Assembly (NCBI GenBank): GCA_027482245.1 | Contig: JAIXWG010000058.1 | Coordinates: 124,001 to 188,000 of the forward strand | DNA: 64,000 nt | Direction: 5' to 3' | DNA from: Acetobacteraceae bacterium | GTDB taxonomy: Bacteria > Pseudomonadota > Alphaproteobacteria > Acetobacterales > Acetobacteraceae | Shown: positions 16,564 to 25,534 of the stretch, piece after piece | How the letters are laid out: each line of letters opens with the position of its first letter | Position numbering within the stretch: position 1 is the first letter of the stretch | The notes under the pieces: model-generated | What the model was told of the DNA's origin: nothing | The model's input: the letters and a program-made list of their open reading frames with translations, nothing else | Database searches by the model: none | Program-made: the position numbers and the translations under genes

Positions 16564-17187
16564 ATGAAGCTCTACTACTCGCCCGGCGCCTGCTCGATGG
16601 GCATCCACATCATCCTCGAGGAGCTGGGCAAGCCCTATGAGCTGTCGCTGGTCGCGCTGAAGGACGGCGCGCAGCACAAGCCGGACTTCATGGCGGTGAA
16701 CCCGAAGTCGAAGGTGCCGGCGCTGGACCGTGGCGACGGCAAGGTGCTGACCGAATTCCCCGTCATCGCCTGGTGGCTGGCGAAGTCGAACCCCGCCGCC
16801 GCGCTGATCCCGGCCGATCTGGAGGGCGAGGCGCGGTGCCTGGAGCTGCTGGACTATGTCTGCGGCACCATCCACCCGCAGGCCTTCACGCGGCAGTTCC
16901 GCCCCGGCAACTACACGCTGCGGGAGGAGGATTTCCCGAAGTCGGTCGAACTCGGCAAGGCCAACGCCAACAAGTATTTCGACACGCTGGAGAAGGGCTG
17001 GGCCGGCGGCACCTACCTGCTGCCCTCGGGCTACTCCGTCGCCGATGCGGCGCTGTTCTTCGTGGAATACTGGGCGACGAAGCGTTCCGGCCTGACGCTG
17101 CCGCCGCACCTGGCCGCGCACCTCTCGGCCATGCTGGCGCGCCCCGCGGTGCAGCGGGCGCTGACGCAGGAAGGCCTGGCGCTGTAG
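16564..17187 (+). CDS. Glutathione S-transferase
   Basis: Glutathione transferase of 207 residues in the bacterial beta-like group. The thioredoxin-fold N domain starts MKLYYSPGACSMGIH, where Ser and Cys at residues 6 and 10 are the usual glutathione-contact positions. NPKSKVPAL carries the conserved cis-proline, and LTEFPVIAWWLA is the glutathione gamma-glutamyl contact. The alpha-helical C domain includes YSVADAALFFVEYWA. The start is set at the ATG 6 nt after GGAGGAG; the upstream part of the frame is a GC-rich leader containing a 9-bp hairpin (16493-16501/16522-16530). It forms a tight group with the next two genes. Confidence 0.9.
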   Translation: MKLYYSPGACSMGIHIILEELGKPYELSLVALKDGAQHKPDFMAVNPKSKVPALDRGDGKVLTEFPVIAWWLAKSNPAAALIPADLEGEARCLELLDYVCGTIHPQAFTRQFRPGNYTLREEDFPKSVELGKANANKYFDTLEKGWAGGTYLLPSGYSVADAALFFVEYWATKRSGLTLPPHLAAHLSAMLARPAVQRALTQEGLAL

Positions 17188-17197
17188 GGCGCGGGCC

Positions 17198-17839
17198 ATG
17201 GCGAATCCCGTCCTCTGGACCTCCACCAACACCTCCGGCTCCATCGCCCACCAGGCGGTGATGGTGTCGGGGCTGTCGGTCGATCTCCGCTTCATCTCGC
17301 TGCGGGGCGGCGACACGAAGAAGCCCGACTACCTCGCCATCAACCCGAAGGGGGAGGTGCCGGCGCTACAGCTGCCGGATGGCACCGTCATCACGGAGAT
17401 CCCGGCGGTGGTCTTCTGGCTGGCGGAAGCGGCGCCCGGCAGCGGGCTGCTGCCGCCGGGCCCGACCGGCCGCGCCAAGGGCATGGAATGGCTGGCCTGG
17501 TGCCACTGGACCATGGGGCGGCACTTCAACCCGGCCTTCGGCCCCCTGCGCTTCGCCGGCGGCAACGAGGCCGCGGGCCATGCCGTGCGCGCCGCGGCGC
17601 TGGTCCGCGCGAAGGAGGCGCTGGCCTTCGCCGATGCGGCGCTGGCCCGCAACGGCGGCACGCTCTGCGGCACCGAACAGCCGACGGGCGCCGACATCTT
17701 CCTGGCCGCGCTGACCACCTTCGCCGGCTTCCTCAAGATCGACATCACCGACCTTCCCGCCCTGCTGGCGCTGGCCGACCAGGTCGCTTCCATGCCGGGC
17801 GTGGCGGCGGCCAAGGCGCGCGAAGCGGCCCAAGGATAG
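17198..17839 (+). CDS. Glutathione S-transferase-like protein
   Basis: Second glutathione-transferase-fold protein, 213 residues. NPKGEVPALQLPDGTVITEIPAVVFWLAE is the N-domain signature, and the C domain has GTEQPTGADIFLAALTTFA. The N-terminus (WTSTNTSGSIAHQAVMVSG) lacks the usual Cys pair but keeps Ser and Thr residues that could serve. It starts 10 bp after the first transferase gene and its stop is 2 bp before the phosphatase start. Tandem transferase genes often diverge in electrophile preference; no specific substrate can be inferred. Confidence 0.85.
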   Translation: MANPVLWTSTNTSGSIAHQAVMVSGLSVDLRFISLRGGDTKKPDYLAINPKGEVPALQLPDGTVITEIPAVVFWLAEAAPGSGLLPPGPTGRAKGMEWLAWCHWTMGRHFNPAFGPLRFAGGNEAAGHAVRAAALVRAKEALAFADAALARNGGTLCGTEQPTGADIFLAALTTFAGFLKIDITDLPALLALADQVASMPGVAAAKAREAAQG

Positions 17840-17841
17840 CC

Positions 17842-18420
17842 ATGCCCGGATTGACGCCCACCACCTTCTGGTTCCTCCGCCACGGGGAGACCGACTGGAA
17901 CGCCCAGGGGCTGTCCCAGGGCCGCACCGACATCCCGCTGAACCAGGTGGGCCTGGCGCAGGCGCGGCGCGCGGCGCGCACCCTGGCGGCGCTGCCCATC
18001 AAGTCCATCGTCGCCTCCCCCCTGCTGCGCGCGCGCCGCACGGCGGAGATCGCGGCGGAGGCGCTGGGCCTGCCCGTCAGCCTCGACCCCGACCTGCAGG
18101 AGGTGAATTTCGGGGAGCAGGAAGGCCTGCCCATGGGCGATTGGTACGACGACTGGATCGCCGGCACCTACACGCCCGACCGCGCGGAAAGCTTCGCCGA
18201 ACTCCGCGCCCGCACCGTGCGCGGCATCAACGCCGCGCTGGCCCAGCCGGGCCCGGTCCTGGTGGTGGCGCATGGCGCGCTGTTCCGCGCGCTGCGGATG
18301 GAAGCGGGGCTGGAGGCGAATGTCCGCACCCCCAACGCCCTGCCGCTGCTGATGGACCCGCCGAAGCCCGGCGAGTCCGCCTGGACCATCACGCCGGCCG
18401 TGCTCGCGCCGGAGGAGTAG
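17842..18420 (+). CDS. Histidine phosphatase family protein
   Basis: Phosphoglycerate-mutase-fold phosphatase of 192 residues. The phosphohistidine motif LRHGETDWN is present with nucleophile H14, followed by SPLLRARRTAEIAAEALG (the arginine element) and the second histidine in VLVVAHGALFRAL. E near NFGEQEG is the likely acid. The protein is a small-branch phosphatase rather than a mutase, and its substrate is unknown. It is the last gene of a three-gene unit with two glutathione transferases and ends 3 bp before the stop of a convergent sensor kinase gene. Confidence 0.9.
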   Translation: MPGLTPTTFWFLRHGETDWNAQGLSQGRTDIPLNQVGLAQARRAARTLAALPIKSIVASPLLRARRTAEIAAEALGLPVSLDPDLQEVNFGEQEGLPMGDWYDDWIAGTYTPDRAESFAELRARTVRGINAALAQPGPVLVVAHGALFRALRMEAGLEANVRTPNALPLLMDPPKPGESAWTITPAVLAPEE

Positions 18421-18423
18421 CCG

Positions 18424-20349
18424 CTATTCGGGGATCGGCGGCTCCTCCGCCACCGGTCCCGACAGCGGCAGGGTCATGGTGCAGGCCAGGCCCGCCGGCG
18501 ACCAGTCGATGGCGATGGTCCCGCCGAGCTGGCCGCGGATGGTCGCTTCCAGCACGCGGCTGCCGAAGCCCTGGCGCTGCGGCGCCACGGCGGCGGGGCC
18601 GCCTTCCTCCTGCCAGTGCAGGCGTAGCGTCGCGCCGCCATCCTCCACCACCCAGCGCAGCACCACGCCGCCGCCGGCGACGGACAGCGCGCCATGCTTG
18701 GTGGCGTTGGTGGCCAGCTCATGCACCGCCATGGCCACGGGCTGCACCGCGCGGCCCTGCAGGCTGACGGGCGGGCCTTCCAGGGACAGGCGCTGGCCCT
18801 CGCCGACGAAGGGGCGCAGCTCCCCCTCCAGCAGCTGTGCCAGCGCGGCGCCGGACCAGTTCTCCCGCGCCAGCAGGGTCTGCGCCCGGGCCAGGGCGGC
18901 GACGCGGCCTTCCACCGCGGCACGATAGGCCGGCAGGGTTTCCGCCCGCGTCAGCCGCAGCGCCGCCATCACCACCGCCAGCGCGTTCTTGGCGCGGTGG
19001 TCCACCTCCCGCGCCAGCAGCGCCTGGCGTTCCTCCGAGGCCTTGCGCTCCGTCACGTTCAGGAACACCGCGGCAAAGCGGCCTGGCTCCGTGCGATAGG
19101 CGAAGACCTCGAACCACGCGCCGAGCGTGCCGACGTGGTACTCGACATGCGCGGGCTCCCCGGTCCGCACCACGCGGCCATAGGTCTCGATCCAGTAGGG
19201 CTCGACGCCGGGGATGAGGACGGAAACCAGCTCGCCCTCCGCCGCCTCCCGGCTGATGCCGGTCAGCCTCTCCCAGGCGTCGTTGACCTCGAGGTAGCGG
19301 AAATCGACGTCGCGGCCCTGCTCGTCCCGCACCATCTCGCACAGCGCGAAGCCTTCATGCATGGCGGCGAAGAGGCCGCGCCACCTTGCCTCGCTGGCGC
19401 GCAGCGCGGCTTCGGCGCGGGCGCGGGCCAGCGCGGCGGCGACGCGTTCCGCCATCTCCCGCAGCAGCGTCTCCTCCGCCGCCAGCCACCGCCGCGGCAC
19501 GGCCTGGTGGACGTAGAGCAGGGTATCGAGCCGCCCCGACCGGGCGAGCGGGACCAGCAGGGCGGAAGCCGCGTCGGCCGGCAGCGGCGGGCCGGGATCG
19601 ATCGTGGCATCGTCGATGCGCCAGCCCGGCCGCGCGGGCGCGGGCCCGGCCGGCATCAGCACGGTGCCAGGCGGGATCGGCGGCAGGCTGCCATCGCCCC
19701 ATTCGGCCGTCACGGCCAGGCCGTCCCGGCCTTCCTCCCACTCCGCCAGGCCGCAGCGCGCGGCGCGAAGCTGCGTGCCGATCAGGCGGAGCGCGGTGTT
19801 GGCCACCTCCGCCGGGTCCACCAGGCCCCGCAGCGCCTGGTCCAGCGCCAGCCCGAAGGCCTGCCGGCGTTCCGCCATGATGCGGGCCGTGATCTCCGCG
19901 CAGGCGCAGAACATGCCGGCGACCTGCCCATCCTCCCCCCGCACCGGCGTGTAGGAGAAGGAGAAATGCGCCTCCTCCGGATAGCCGTTCCGGGTCATGA
20001 CGAAGGCGATATCGTCCATATGCGTCGCCTCCCCCTGGAAGGCGCGCTCCAGGATCGGGCCGATGTCGTCCATGATGTCGAACCAGACATCGCGGAAGGG
20101 CTGGCCCAGCGCCGCGGGGTGGCGGCCGCCGCAGAGCACCGCATAGCTGTCGTTGTAGAGCATGGTGCGCGCCGGGCCCCAGGCCACGAACATGGGCTGG
20201 CGGGAGCCGAGCATGATGGCGACGGTGGTCTTCAGCGCCTCCGGCCACTCCTCCGGCGGGCCGAGCGGCGTCGCGCCCCAGTCATGCGCGCGCATGAGGG
20301 CGCCGAGCGTCCCGCCCTCGGCGAGGAACCGCAATCGCCTATCCGGCAT
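18424..20349 (-). CDS. HWE-family sensor histidine kinase (PAS-GAF-PAS)
   Basis: Soluble sensor kinase of 641 residues without membrane segments. An N-terminal PAS domain (about 30-160, with the WGPARTMLYNDSYA pattern) precedes a GAF-like region (about 180-320), a second PAS domain (about 330-440, EGFALCEMVRDEQGRDVDFRYLEVN is a typical block) and the HWE kinase domain. The phosphoacceptor is H451 in REVDHRAKNALAV. The ATPase part shows the HELATNATKHGAL N-box and GFGSRVLE. HWE kinases are abundant in alphaproteobacteria and often sense light or redox cues. No response regulator or flavin-binding LOV cysteine motif is seen nearby, so partner and signal are unknown. Confidence 0.9.
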   Translation of the reverse strand: MPDRRLRFLAEGGTLGALMRAHDWGATPLGPPEEWPEALKTTVAIMLGSRQPMFVAWGPARTMLYNDSYAVLCGGRHPAALGQPFRDVWFDIMDDIGPILERAFQGEATHMDDIAFVMTRNGYPEEAHFSFSYTPVRGEDGQVAGMFCACAEITARIMAERRQAFGLALDQALRGLVDPAEVANTALRLIGTQLRAARCGLAEWEEGRDGLAVTAEWGDGSLPPIPPGTVLMPAGPAPARPGWRIDDATIDPGPPLPADAASALLVPLARSGRLDTLLYVHQAVPRRWLAAEETLLREMAERVAAALARARAEAALRASEARWRGLFAAMHEGFALCEMVRDEQGRDVDFRYLEVNDAWERLTGISREAAEGELVSVLIPGVEPYWIETYGRVVRTGEPAHVEYHVGTLGAWFEVFAYRTEPGRFAAVFLNVTERKASEERQALLAREVDHRAKNALAVVMAALRLTRAETLPAYRAAVEGRVAALARAQTLLARENWSGAALAQLLEGELRPFVGEGQRLSLEGPPVSLQGRAVQPVAMAVHELATNATKHGALSVAGGGVVLRWVVEDGGATLRLHWQEEGGPAAVAPQRQGFGSRVLEATIRGQLGGTIAIDWSPAGLACTMTLPLSGPVAEEPPIPE

Positions 20350-20463
20350 CGGCGTGTGGGGTCCGGGAGGGTGGCGTGGGCATGGGCAGGCATCCAGGGT
20401 CCGGGGCGTGGCCCGGCCAGCCCAGCCATCGTCACCCTGGGATGCCGGTCAGTGACCCTGCCC

Positions 20464-20489
20464 CTGGCGGCGACGGCTGGCGCCGCCAG
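20464..20489. terminator. 9-bp GC hairpin downstream of tctA
   Basis: Perfect arms CTGGCGGCG and CGCCGCCAG enclose an 8-nt loop. It is located in the 227-bp gap after the tctA stop and before the kinase start. There is no clear U tract, so it may be a weak or factor-dependent terminator, or an unrelated structure. The rest of the gap shows nothing I can name and presumably carries the kinase promoter. Confidence 0.35.
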
Positions 20490-20576
20490 CGAAGCGATAC
20501 ACACCCAGAATGTCAAACCTGGGGTTGCGACGAGGTTCCCGGCGTGCCGGTGCCTCACGCATCCGTGTGCTGCCGG

Positions 20577-22064
20577 TCATGCCCGGGCGCCGCGCATCCC
20601 CCGGAAGGCGCGGGCGGCCAGCGGCCAGAACAGGCCGGCCAGTGTCACCACGATCAGCGTCATGGCGATGGGACGCGCGAGGAAGCCGGTCAGGTCATCG
20701 CCGAAGATGATGAGGGACTGCTTCAGCGTCTCCTCCACCATGCCGCCCAGCACCAGGCCCATGATGAGGGGCGCGGGGGAGAAGCCGGCGCGGCGGAACA
20801 GCAGGCCGACGAAGCCCGCCACCATCATCACCCAGACATCGCCCATGGACTGGTTCGGCCCATAGGCGCCGATGAGCGAGAGCGCGAAGACGGAGGGCCA
20901 GAGGAAGGCCGGCGGGATCAGGCTGATGCGGGCGAAGAACTTCGCCATGGTCAGCCCCATCACCAGGTAGAAGATGTTGGCCGCCAGCATGGAGGCGAAG
21001 ACGGCGTAGAGCAGCGTCGGCTGTTCCGTGAACAGATGCGGCCCCGGCCGCACGCCCTGCACGATGAGCCCCGCCAGGATGATGGCGGTGGTGGCGCTGC
21101 CGGGGATGCCGAGTGCGAGCGTCGGCACCATCGATCCACCGACCGCCGCGTTGTTCGCGGCCTCCGGCCCGGCCACGCCCTCGATGCTGCCATGGCCGAA
21201 TTCATGCTTGTACTTCGACCAGCGCCGCGTCTCGTTGTAGCCGATCAGGGCCGCGGTCGTCGCACCAAGGGCGGGCAGCGCGCCGATGAAGGTGCCGATG
21301 CCACTCCCGATCCAGATCGATCGCCAGCACTTGCGCATCTCGGCGAGGCCCGGCACGCGGGCGGCATCGAGCGCGATGATGGCGGGCTTGCCGAGGCGGC
21401 GCGTCGCCTGGTCCAGCATCTCGCCGACCGCGAAAAGCCCGATGAGCACGGGGACGAAGCCGATGCCGTCCGACAATTCCATGACGCCGAAGGCGTAGCG
21501 CTCCACGCCCGTCGTCAGGTCCATGCCAACGGTGGCGATCAGCAGGCCGAGCGCCGCGGCCATCAGGTTCTTCAGCGCGCTGTCGCCGCCGACCGCCGCG
21601 CACATGGACAGCCCGAACAGCGCGAGGGCGAAGTATTCCGGCGGGCCGAAGGAATAGGCCGCGCGCGCCAGCAGGGGGGCGGCGAAGATCAGCACGACGA
21701 CGCTCACGATGCCGCCGATGGCGCTGCTGATCGCGGACATGCCGAGTGCCAGGCCCGCCTGGCCCTTCTCCGCCATCTTGAAGCCTTCCAGCGCCGTCGC
21801 GCTGGCCGATGGGTCGCCCGGGGCATTGACCATGATGGCGGTGATCGACCCGCCGAAATTGGCCGCGCAGTAGATGGCGCCGAGGAAACAGATGGCGGGG
21901 ATCGGCCCCATCGCGATGGTCATCGGCAGCATCAGCGCGATGGTCGTGGACCCGCTGATGCCAGGCAGCGCGCCCACGAAAATGCCGAGCACGGTGCCGA
22001 GCAGCACCATCAGCATGACATAGGGGTCGACGAGGATGGCGAGCCCGCCGAGGAATGCGTCCAC
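20577..22064 (-). CDS. tctA: Tripartite tricarboxylate transporter large permease TctA
   Basis: Large membrane subunit of a TTT transporter, 495 residues and about 11 to 12 hydrophobic helices. The hallmark region GTVLGIFVGALPGISGSTTIALMLP lies within residues 20-50, followed by GAIYCAANFGGSITAIMVNAPGDPSA. A second related repeat, FIGALPALGATTAALIGYNETRRWSK and GIPGSATTAIILAG, occurs in the latter half, as expected for this internally duplicated family. It moves a carboxylate delivered by the TctC protein, driven by ion gradients. The start is a GTG 4 bp downstream of the tctB stop. It is the last gene of the tctCBA set. Confidence 0.93.
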   Translation of the reverse strand: MDAFLGGLAILVDPYVMLMVLLGTVLGIFVGALPGISGSTTIALMLPMTIAMGPIPAICFLGAIYCAANFGGSITAIMVNAPGDPSASATALEGFKMAEKGQAGLALGMSAISSAIGGIVSVVVLIFAAPLLARAAYSFGPPEYFALALFGLSMCAAVGGDSALKNLMAAALGLLIATVGMDLTTGVERYAFGVMELSDGIGFVPVLIGLFAVGEMLDQATRRLGKPAIIALDAARVPGLAEMRKCWRSIWIGSGIGTFIGALPALGATTAALIGYNETRRWSKYKHEFGHGSIEGVAGPEAANNAAVGGSMVPTLALGIPGSATTAIILAGLIVQGVRPGPHLFTEQPTLLYAVFASMLAANIFYLVMGLTMAKFFARISLIPPAFLWPSVFALSLIGAYGPNQSMGDVWVMMVAGFVGLLFRRAGFSPAPLIMGLVLGGMVEETLKQSLIIFGDDLTGFLARPIAMTLIVVTLAGLFWPLAARAFRGMRGARA

Positions 22065-22068
22065 GATC

Positions 22069-22527
22069 CTATCCCCCGAAGAACAGGCCGCCCGGCAGCG
22101 TCAGCCGGAAGATCTTCACGAAGACCAGCCAGATCGCCGCCGTCATGCCGAGGGAGACGACGGCGAGCAGGGGCCAGCGCGTCTCCCCCCACAGCCGGCC
22201 GACCACCAGCAGAAACAGCGCGATGGCGGCGATCATGCCGATCACCGCCATCAGCGGCACCGCGACCAGGCAGGCGGCGAAGATCACCCAGGCATCGCGG
22301 CCGATGGGCGGCGCCACCTCCGGGTCATGCGGCGGCGATTCCTGGAGGAACAGCAGCACCGCCATCCCCGCCATCACCAGGCAGATGAGGCGCGGGAACT
22401 CCACCGCGCCCAGCCCCGGCAGTCCCTCCGGCACCGCGTCGAAGCCCCAGGTCGCGCCGAAGGCCGCCACCGCGACCAGCCCGACGCCGAGCGCGGCAAG
22501 CTGGTTCGTCCCCAAGCGGCTGGTCAT
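22069..22527 (-). CDS. tctB: Tripartite tricarboxylate transporter small subunit TctB
   Basis: Small membrane subunit of the TTT transporter, 152 residues with four hydrophobic helices. The pattern FPRLICLVMAGMAVLLFLQES followed by a soluble loop and two to three further helices is typical of the TctB family, which is otherwise poorly conserved. The identification rests on the helix pattern and on its position between tctC, whose stop overlaps this start as ATGA, and tctA. Confidence 0.9.
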   Translation of the reverse strand: MTSRLGTNQLAALGVGLVAVAAFGATWGFDAVPEGLPGLGAVEFPRLICLVMAGMAVLLFLQESPPHDPEVAPPIGRDAWVIFAACLVAVPLMAVIGMIAAIALFLLVVGRLWGETRWPLLAVVSLGMTAAIWLVFVKIFRLTLPGGLFFGG

Positions 22528-23498
22528 CCCCGCAGCAGGCCGAGCGTGGTCAGGGCCTCCCGCCCGTCATTGTTGAAGGCGGTGAGCTGCGCGCCCCAGG
22601 CCTCCCGCCCCGTCACGCTGTCCGGCGCCTGGCCGGTGTTGTCGAGGTAGGTCTTGTAGATCGGCCCGGACATGGCGCGGATCAGGCCCTGTTCGAGGCG
22701 CGTGACGCGATCCTCCGGCGTGCCCTTCAGCACGCAGAAGCCGCGCAGCGTGTAGCCGGTGGCATCGATGCCGAGTTCCTTCGCCGTCGGCAATTCGCCG
22801 AAGGCCGCGATGCGCGTATCCGCCAGCGACATCAGCGGGCGGAGTTCGCCGGCACGGAGCTGCGCCTCGGCCTCTCCGGGATTCACGACGGCGGTGTCGA
22901 TGTTGCCGCCGACCAGGTTGATCACGATCTCGCCGCCGCCGCGGAAGGGCACCAGCGTCGGCCGCTGCAGGCCGGCGGCGCGGCCGAAGGCGTGGATGGT
23001 GACGTGATCGACGCCGCCGACATGCGTGCCGCCGAAGCGGAGGCTGCGCGCCTTGCCGGCGGCGATCAGGTCGGCGGGCGTGCGGAAGGGGCTGTCGCGC
23101 CGCACCAGCACCAGCTGCGGGTCCGCGGTGGCACGGGCCACGGGCACCAGGTCCCCGAATTGCGGCAGGTTCGGGTTGCGCAGCTGCGTCAGCAGGTGGG
23201 TCTGCGTCACCAGGATGATGGTGTGGCCATCGGCGGGCTTGCTGGCGAGGTATTGCAGCGCCTGCGCGCCGCTGCCCGCGGTGCGGTTCACCACGGTGAA
23301 TTCCTGCCCGAACTCCGCCGGCGCCTGCACCATCATCATCCGCGCCGTGATGTCCGTGCCGCCGCCGACGCCGGCATGGGTCACCACCTCGATCGTGCGG
23401 GAGGGGAAGCGTTCCTGGGCGCGGAGGCTAGCCGGGGCGGCGAGTCCTGCCGCCGCGCCGGCCAGCAGCAGGTGGCGGCGATGGATCATCCTGGTCAT
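22524..23498 (-). CDS. tctC: Tripartite tricarboxylate transporter substrate-binding protein TctC
   Basis: Periplasmic receptor of 324 residues that delivers a carboxylate to TctAB. The signal sequence MTRMIHRRHLLLAGAAAGLAAPASLRA is followed by the family's TIEVVTHAGVGGGTDITARM and the FVPFRGGGEIVINLVGGNIDTAVVNPGEAEAQ block, which differs from the common YRG-x-A motif and suggests a distinct ligand. The chosen ATG has GGGAGAG about 7 nt upstream; the frame is open for 38 codons further, but that part belongs to the end of the regulator gene. The regulator's coding sequence overlaps the first 71 bp out of frame. Confidence 0.9.
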   Translation of the reverse strand: MTRMIHRRHLLLAGAAAGLAAPASLRAQERFPSRTIEVVTHAGVGGGTDITARMMMVQAPAEFGQEFTVVNRTAGSGAQALQYLASKPADGHTIILVTQTHLLTQLRNPNLPQFGDLVPVARATADPQLVLVRRDSPFRTPADLIAAGKARSLRFGGTHVGGVDHVTIHAFGRAAGLQRPTLVPFRGGGEIVINLVGGNIDTAVVNPGEAEAQLRAGELRPLMSLADTRIAAFGELPTAKELGIDATGYTLRGFCVLKGTPEDRVTRLEQGLIRAMSGPIYKTYLDNTGQAPDSVTGREAWGAQLTAFNNDGREALTTLGLLRG

Positions 23499-24252
23499 CG
23501 TCGTTCTCTCCCTTGTGCCCTGTTCCGGGCTTCGTTGTCGCATCGGTCGCCTGGAAGCGGCGCTTGCCGCCGGCGATATGCGCTTCCCCCGCCGCGCGGG
23601 CGGCCGGCGCATCCCCGGCGGCGATCGCCTTCAGGATGGCGGCGTGTTCCGCATTGCTCTCCCGCATGTTCTCGGGCTGCACCAGCGCACGACGGCGGAA
23701 CAGGTGAAGCTCGTTGCCGAGATCCTCGTAGAGGCGCTGGGACCGCGGCCCACCGCCGAAGCTCAGCAGGGCCGCGTGGAATTCGAGGTTGGCGGCGTAG
23801 TAGCTGGGCGGATCGTCCGCGCGCCGCGCCGCATCCATGCGCTTCACCAGCGCGCGAAGCCGGGCCATCTGCGCGGGTGCCGCCCCTTCCGCCAGGCGCG
23901 CACAGGCGAGGCCCGTGATAGCGGCGCGCAGGTCGTAGATCTCCAGCGCCTCCCGCGCGCTGACGGTGCGGACATAGGATCCCTGGTTGCGCACCGCGAC
24001 GACGAGGCCGGAGCGTTCCAGCCCACGCACCGCTTCCCGCACCGGGCCGCGGGAGACACGGAGCTGGGCCGCCAGCTGCTGTTCGTTCAGCCGCTCCCCG
24101 GCCGGCAGGGTGCCGGAGAGGATCATGCGTTCGATTTCCTGGGCGACGAGGGAGGCGAGCGAGCGCGTGCGCACGATCTCGAGCGCGGTGGGCTCGGGCG
24201 CGGCGGGGCTCATTTCCTCCATGGCGCGGAGGCTGCCGGTGCGAACTGCCAT
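23428..24252 (-). CDS. GntR-family transcriptional regulator (FCD domain)
   Basis: DNA-binding repressor or activator of 274 residues. The winged helix is at about 25-95 (EIERMILSGTLPAGERLNEQQLAAQLRVSRGPVREAVRGLERSGLV), followed by an all-helical FCD effector domain (about 100-240) with the metal-ligand-like D in YDLRAAITGLA and histidines in NLEFHAALL and NAEHAAIL. FCD regulators usually respond to carboxylates, matching the tctCBA genes it precedes and the divergent CoA-transferase gene. The C-terminus is a low-complexity tail (about 250-274) that runs 71 bp into tctC, an unusually long same-strand overlap. It may regulate both directions from the 77-bp divergent gap. Confidence 0.88.
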   Translation of the reverse strand: MAVRTGSLRAMEEMSPAAPEPTALEIVRTRSLASLVAQEIERMILSGTLPAGERLNEQQLAAQLRVSRGPVREAVRGLERSGLVVAVRNQGSYVRTVSAREALEIYDLRAAITGLACARLAEGAAPAQMARLRALVKRMDAARRADDPPSYYAANLEFHAALLSFGGGPRSQRLYEDLGNELHLFRRRALVQPENMRESNAEHAAILKAIAAGDAPAARAAGEAHIAGGKRRFQATDATTKPGTGHKGENDDDQDDPSPPPAAGRRGGRTRRPG

Positions 24253-24329
24253 CTGTCAACAGTTTGCGCGGGCGCATTTGCGTGGGCGGGGGGCGGTGCT
24301 AGACAGAAGCGGTCCAGGAGAACCCGCCG
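24253..24329. promoter_or_regulatory. Divergent control region of GntR-tctCBA and CoA-transferase genes
   Basis: 77-bp gap between divergent starts. Directly before the regulator start codon is CTGTCAACAG, an inverted repeat (CTGT-CA-ACAG) that could be an autoregulatory operator. A CCAGGAG ribosome site precedes the CoA-transferase ATG. The promoter boxes are not clear to me. Confidence 0.35.
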
Positions 24330-25526
24330 ATGGCCCAGGCCCCGCAAGCTTCCACCGCCCTGTCGCGCTTCACGGTGCTCGACCTCACCCGCGTGCGGTC
24401 CGGCCCCACCTGCGTCCGCCAGCTGGCCGACTGGGGCGCCAACGTCATCAAGATCGAGCTGCCGCCCGCGCTGGACGAGGGCGACCCGATGGGCGGCCCG
24501 CGCGCCGGTTCGGATTTCCAGAACCTGCACCGCAACAAGCGGGCGATGACGCTGAACCTGAAGTCGCCGGACGGCGTCGCGCTGCTGAAGAAGCTGGTGG
24601 AGAAGGCGGACGTCGTCGTCGAGAACTTCCGGCCGGATGTGAAGAAGCGCCTCGGCATCGACTACGAGGCGCTGTCGGTCGTGAATCCGAAGCTCGTCTA
24701 TGCCTCGATCAGCGGCTTCGGGCAGGACGGGCCCTACGCCACGCGGCCGGGCTTCGACCAGATCGCGCAGGGCATGGGCGGCCTCATGTCCATCACCGGC
24801 CTGCCGGGCCAGGGTCCCGTGCGCGTCGGCATCCCGATCGCCGATCTCTGCGCCGGCCTTTTCGCCGCGCAGGGCATCATGATCGCGCTGCTGGAGCGAG
24901 AGGTCTCCGGCAAGGGGCAGTGGGTGCAGTCGTCGCTGCTGCAGGCGCAGATCTTCATGCTGGACTTCCAGGCCAGCCGCTGGCTGATGGAAGGCCAGGT
25001 GCCGAAGCAGGCGGGCAACAACCACCCGACCAGCATCCCGACCGGCGTCTTCACCACCAGCGACGGCTACATGAACATCGCCGCCAGCGGCAACAAGATC
25101 TGGGAACGCTGCGCCAAGGCGCTGGGCCGCGACGACCTGCTGGCCGATGACCGCTACAAGACCGCCGCCGGCCGCAGCCAGCATCGCGACGAGCTGAATG
25201 CCGAGATCGAGAAGACGACGCTGACCAACACCACCGCGCATTGGGTGGCGGCGATGAACGATGCCGGCGTGCCCTGCGGCCCGATCTACAAGGTGGACGA
25301 GATGTTCGCCGACCCGCAGGTCCAGCACCTCGGCATCGCGCAGAAGCTGAATGGCGGCAACAAGGGGGAGGTCGCCTATGTCGGCCAGCCCATCCACCTG
25401 TCCCGCACGCCGAGCCACATCGTGACGCATCCGCCGGAACTCGGCGAGCACACGGATGAGGTCCTGGCCGAACTCGGCCTCGACAAGGCCACCATCGACG
25501 ACCTGCGCGCGCGGCAGGTGATCTGA
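24330..25526 (+). CDS. CaiB/BaiF-type CoA transferase (family III)
   Basis: Family III CoA transferase of 398 residues that moves CoA between carboxylic acids, activating one for degradation. The N-terminal block VLDLTRVRSGPTCVRQLADWGANVIKIE has the family pattern (D-x-x-G-P-x-x-x-x-L-x-D-x-G-A-x-V-I-K-I-E). NLKSPDGVALLKKLVEKADVVVENFRP follows, and the catalytic aspartate is in IPIADLCAG. It is divergently placed from a GntR regulator and a carboxylate transporter and lies upstream of a crotonase gene. This suggests import of an organic acid, CoA activation, then crotonase chemistry. The particular acid is not identifiable. Confidence 0.92.
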   Translation: MAQAPQASTALSRFTVLDLTRVRSGPTCVRQLADWGANVIKIELPPALDEGDPMGGPRAGSDFQNLHRNKRAMTLNLKSPDGVALLKKLVEKADVVVENFRPDVKKRLGIDYEALSVVNPKLVYASISGFGQDGPYATRPGFDQIAQGMGGLMSITGLPGQGPVRVGIPIADLCAGLFAAQGIMIALLEREVSGKGQWVQSSLLQAQIFMLDFQASRWLMEGQVPKQAGNNHPTSIPTGVFTTSDGYMNIAASGNKIWERCAKALGRDDLLADDRYKTAAGRSQHRDELNAEIEKTTLTNTTAHWVAAMNDAGVPCGPIYKVDEMFADPQVQHLGIAQKLNGGNKGEVAYVGQPIHLSRTPSHIVTHPPELGEHTDEVLAELGLDKATIDDLRARQVI

Positions 25527-25534
25527 CGACATCT

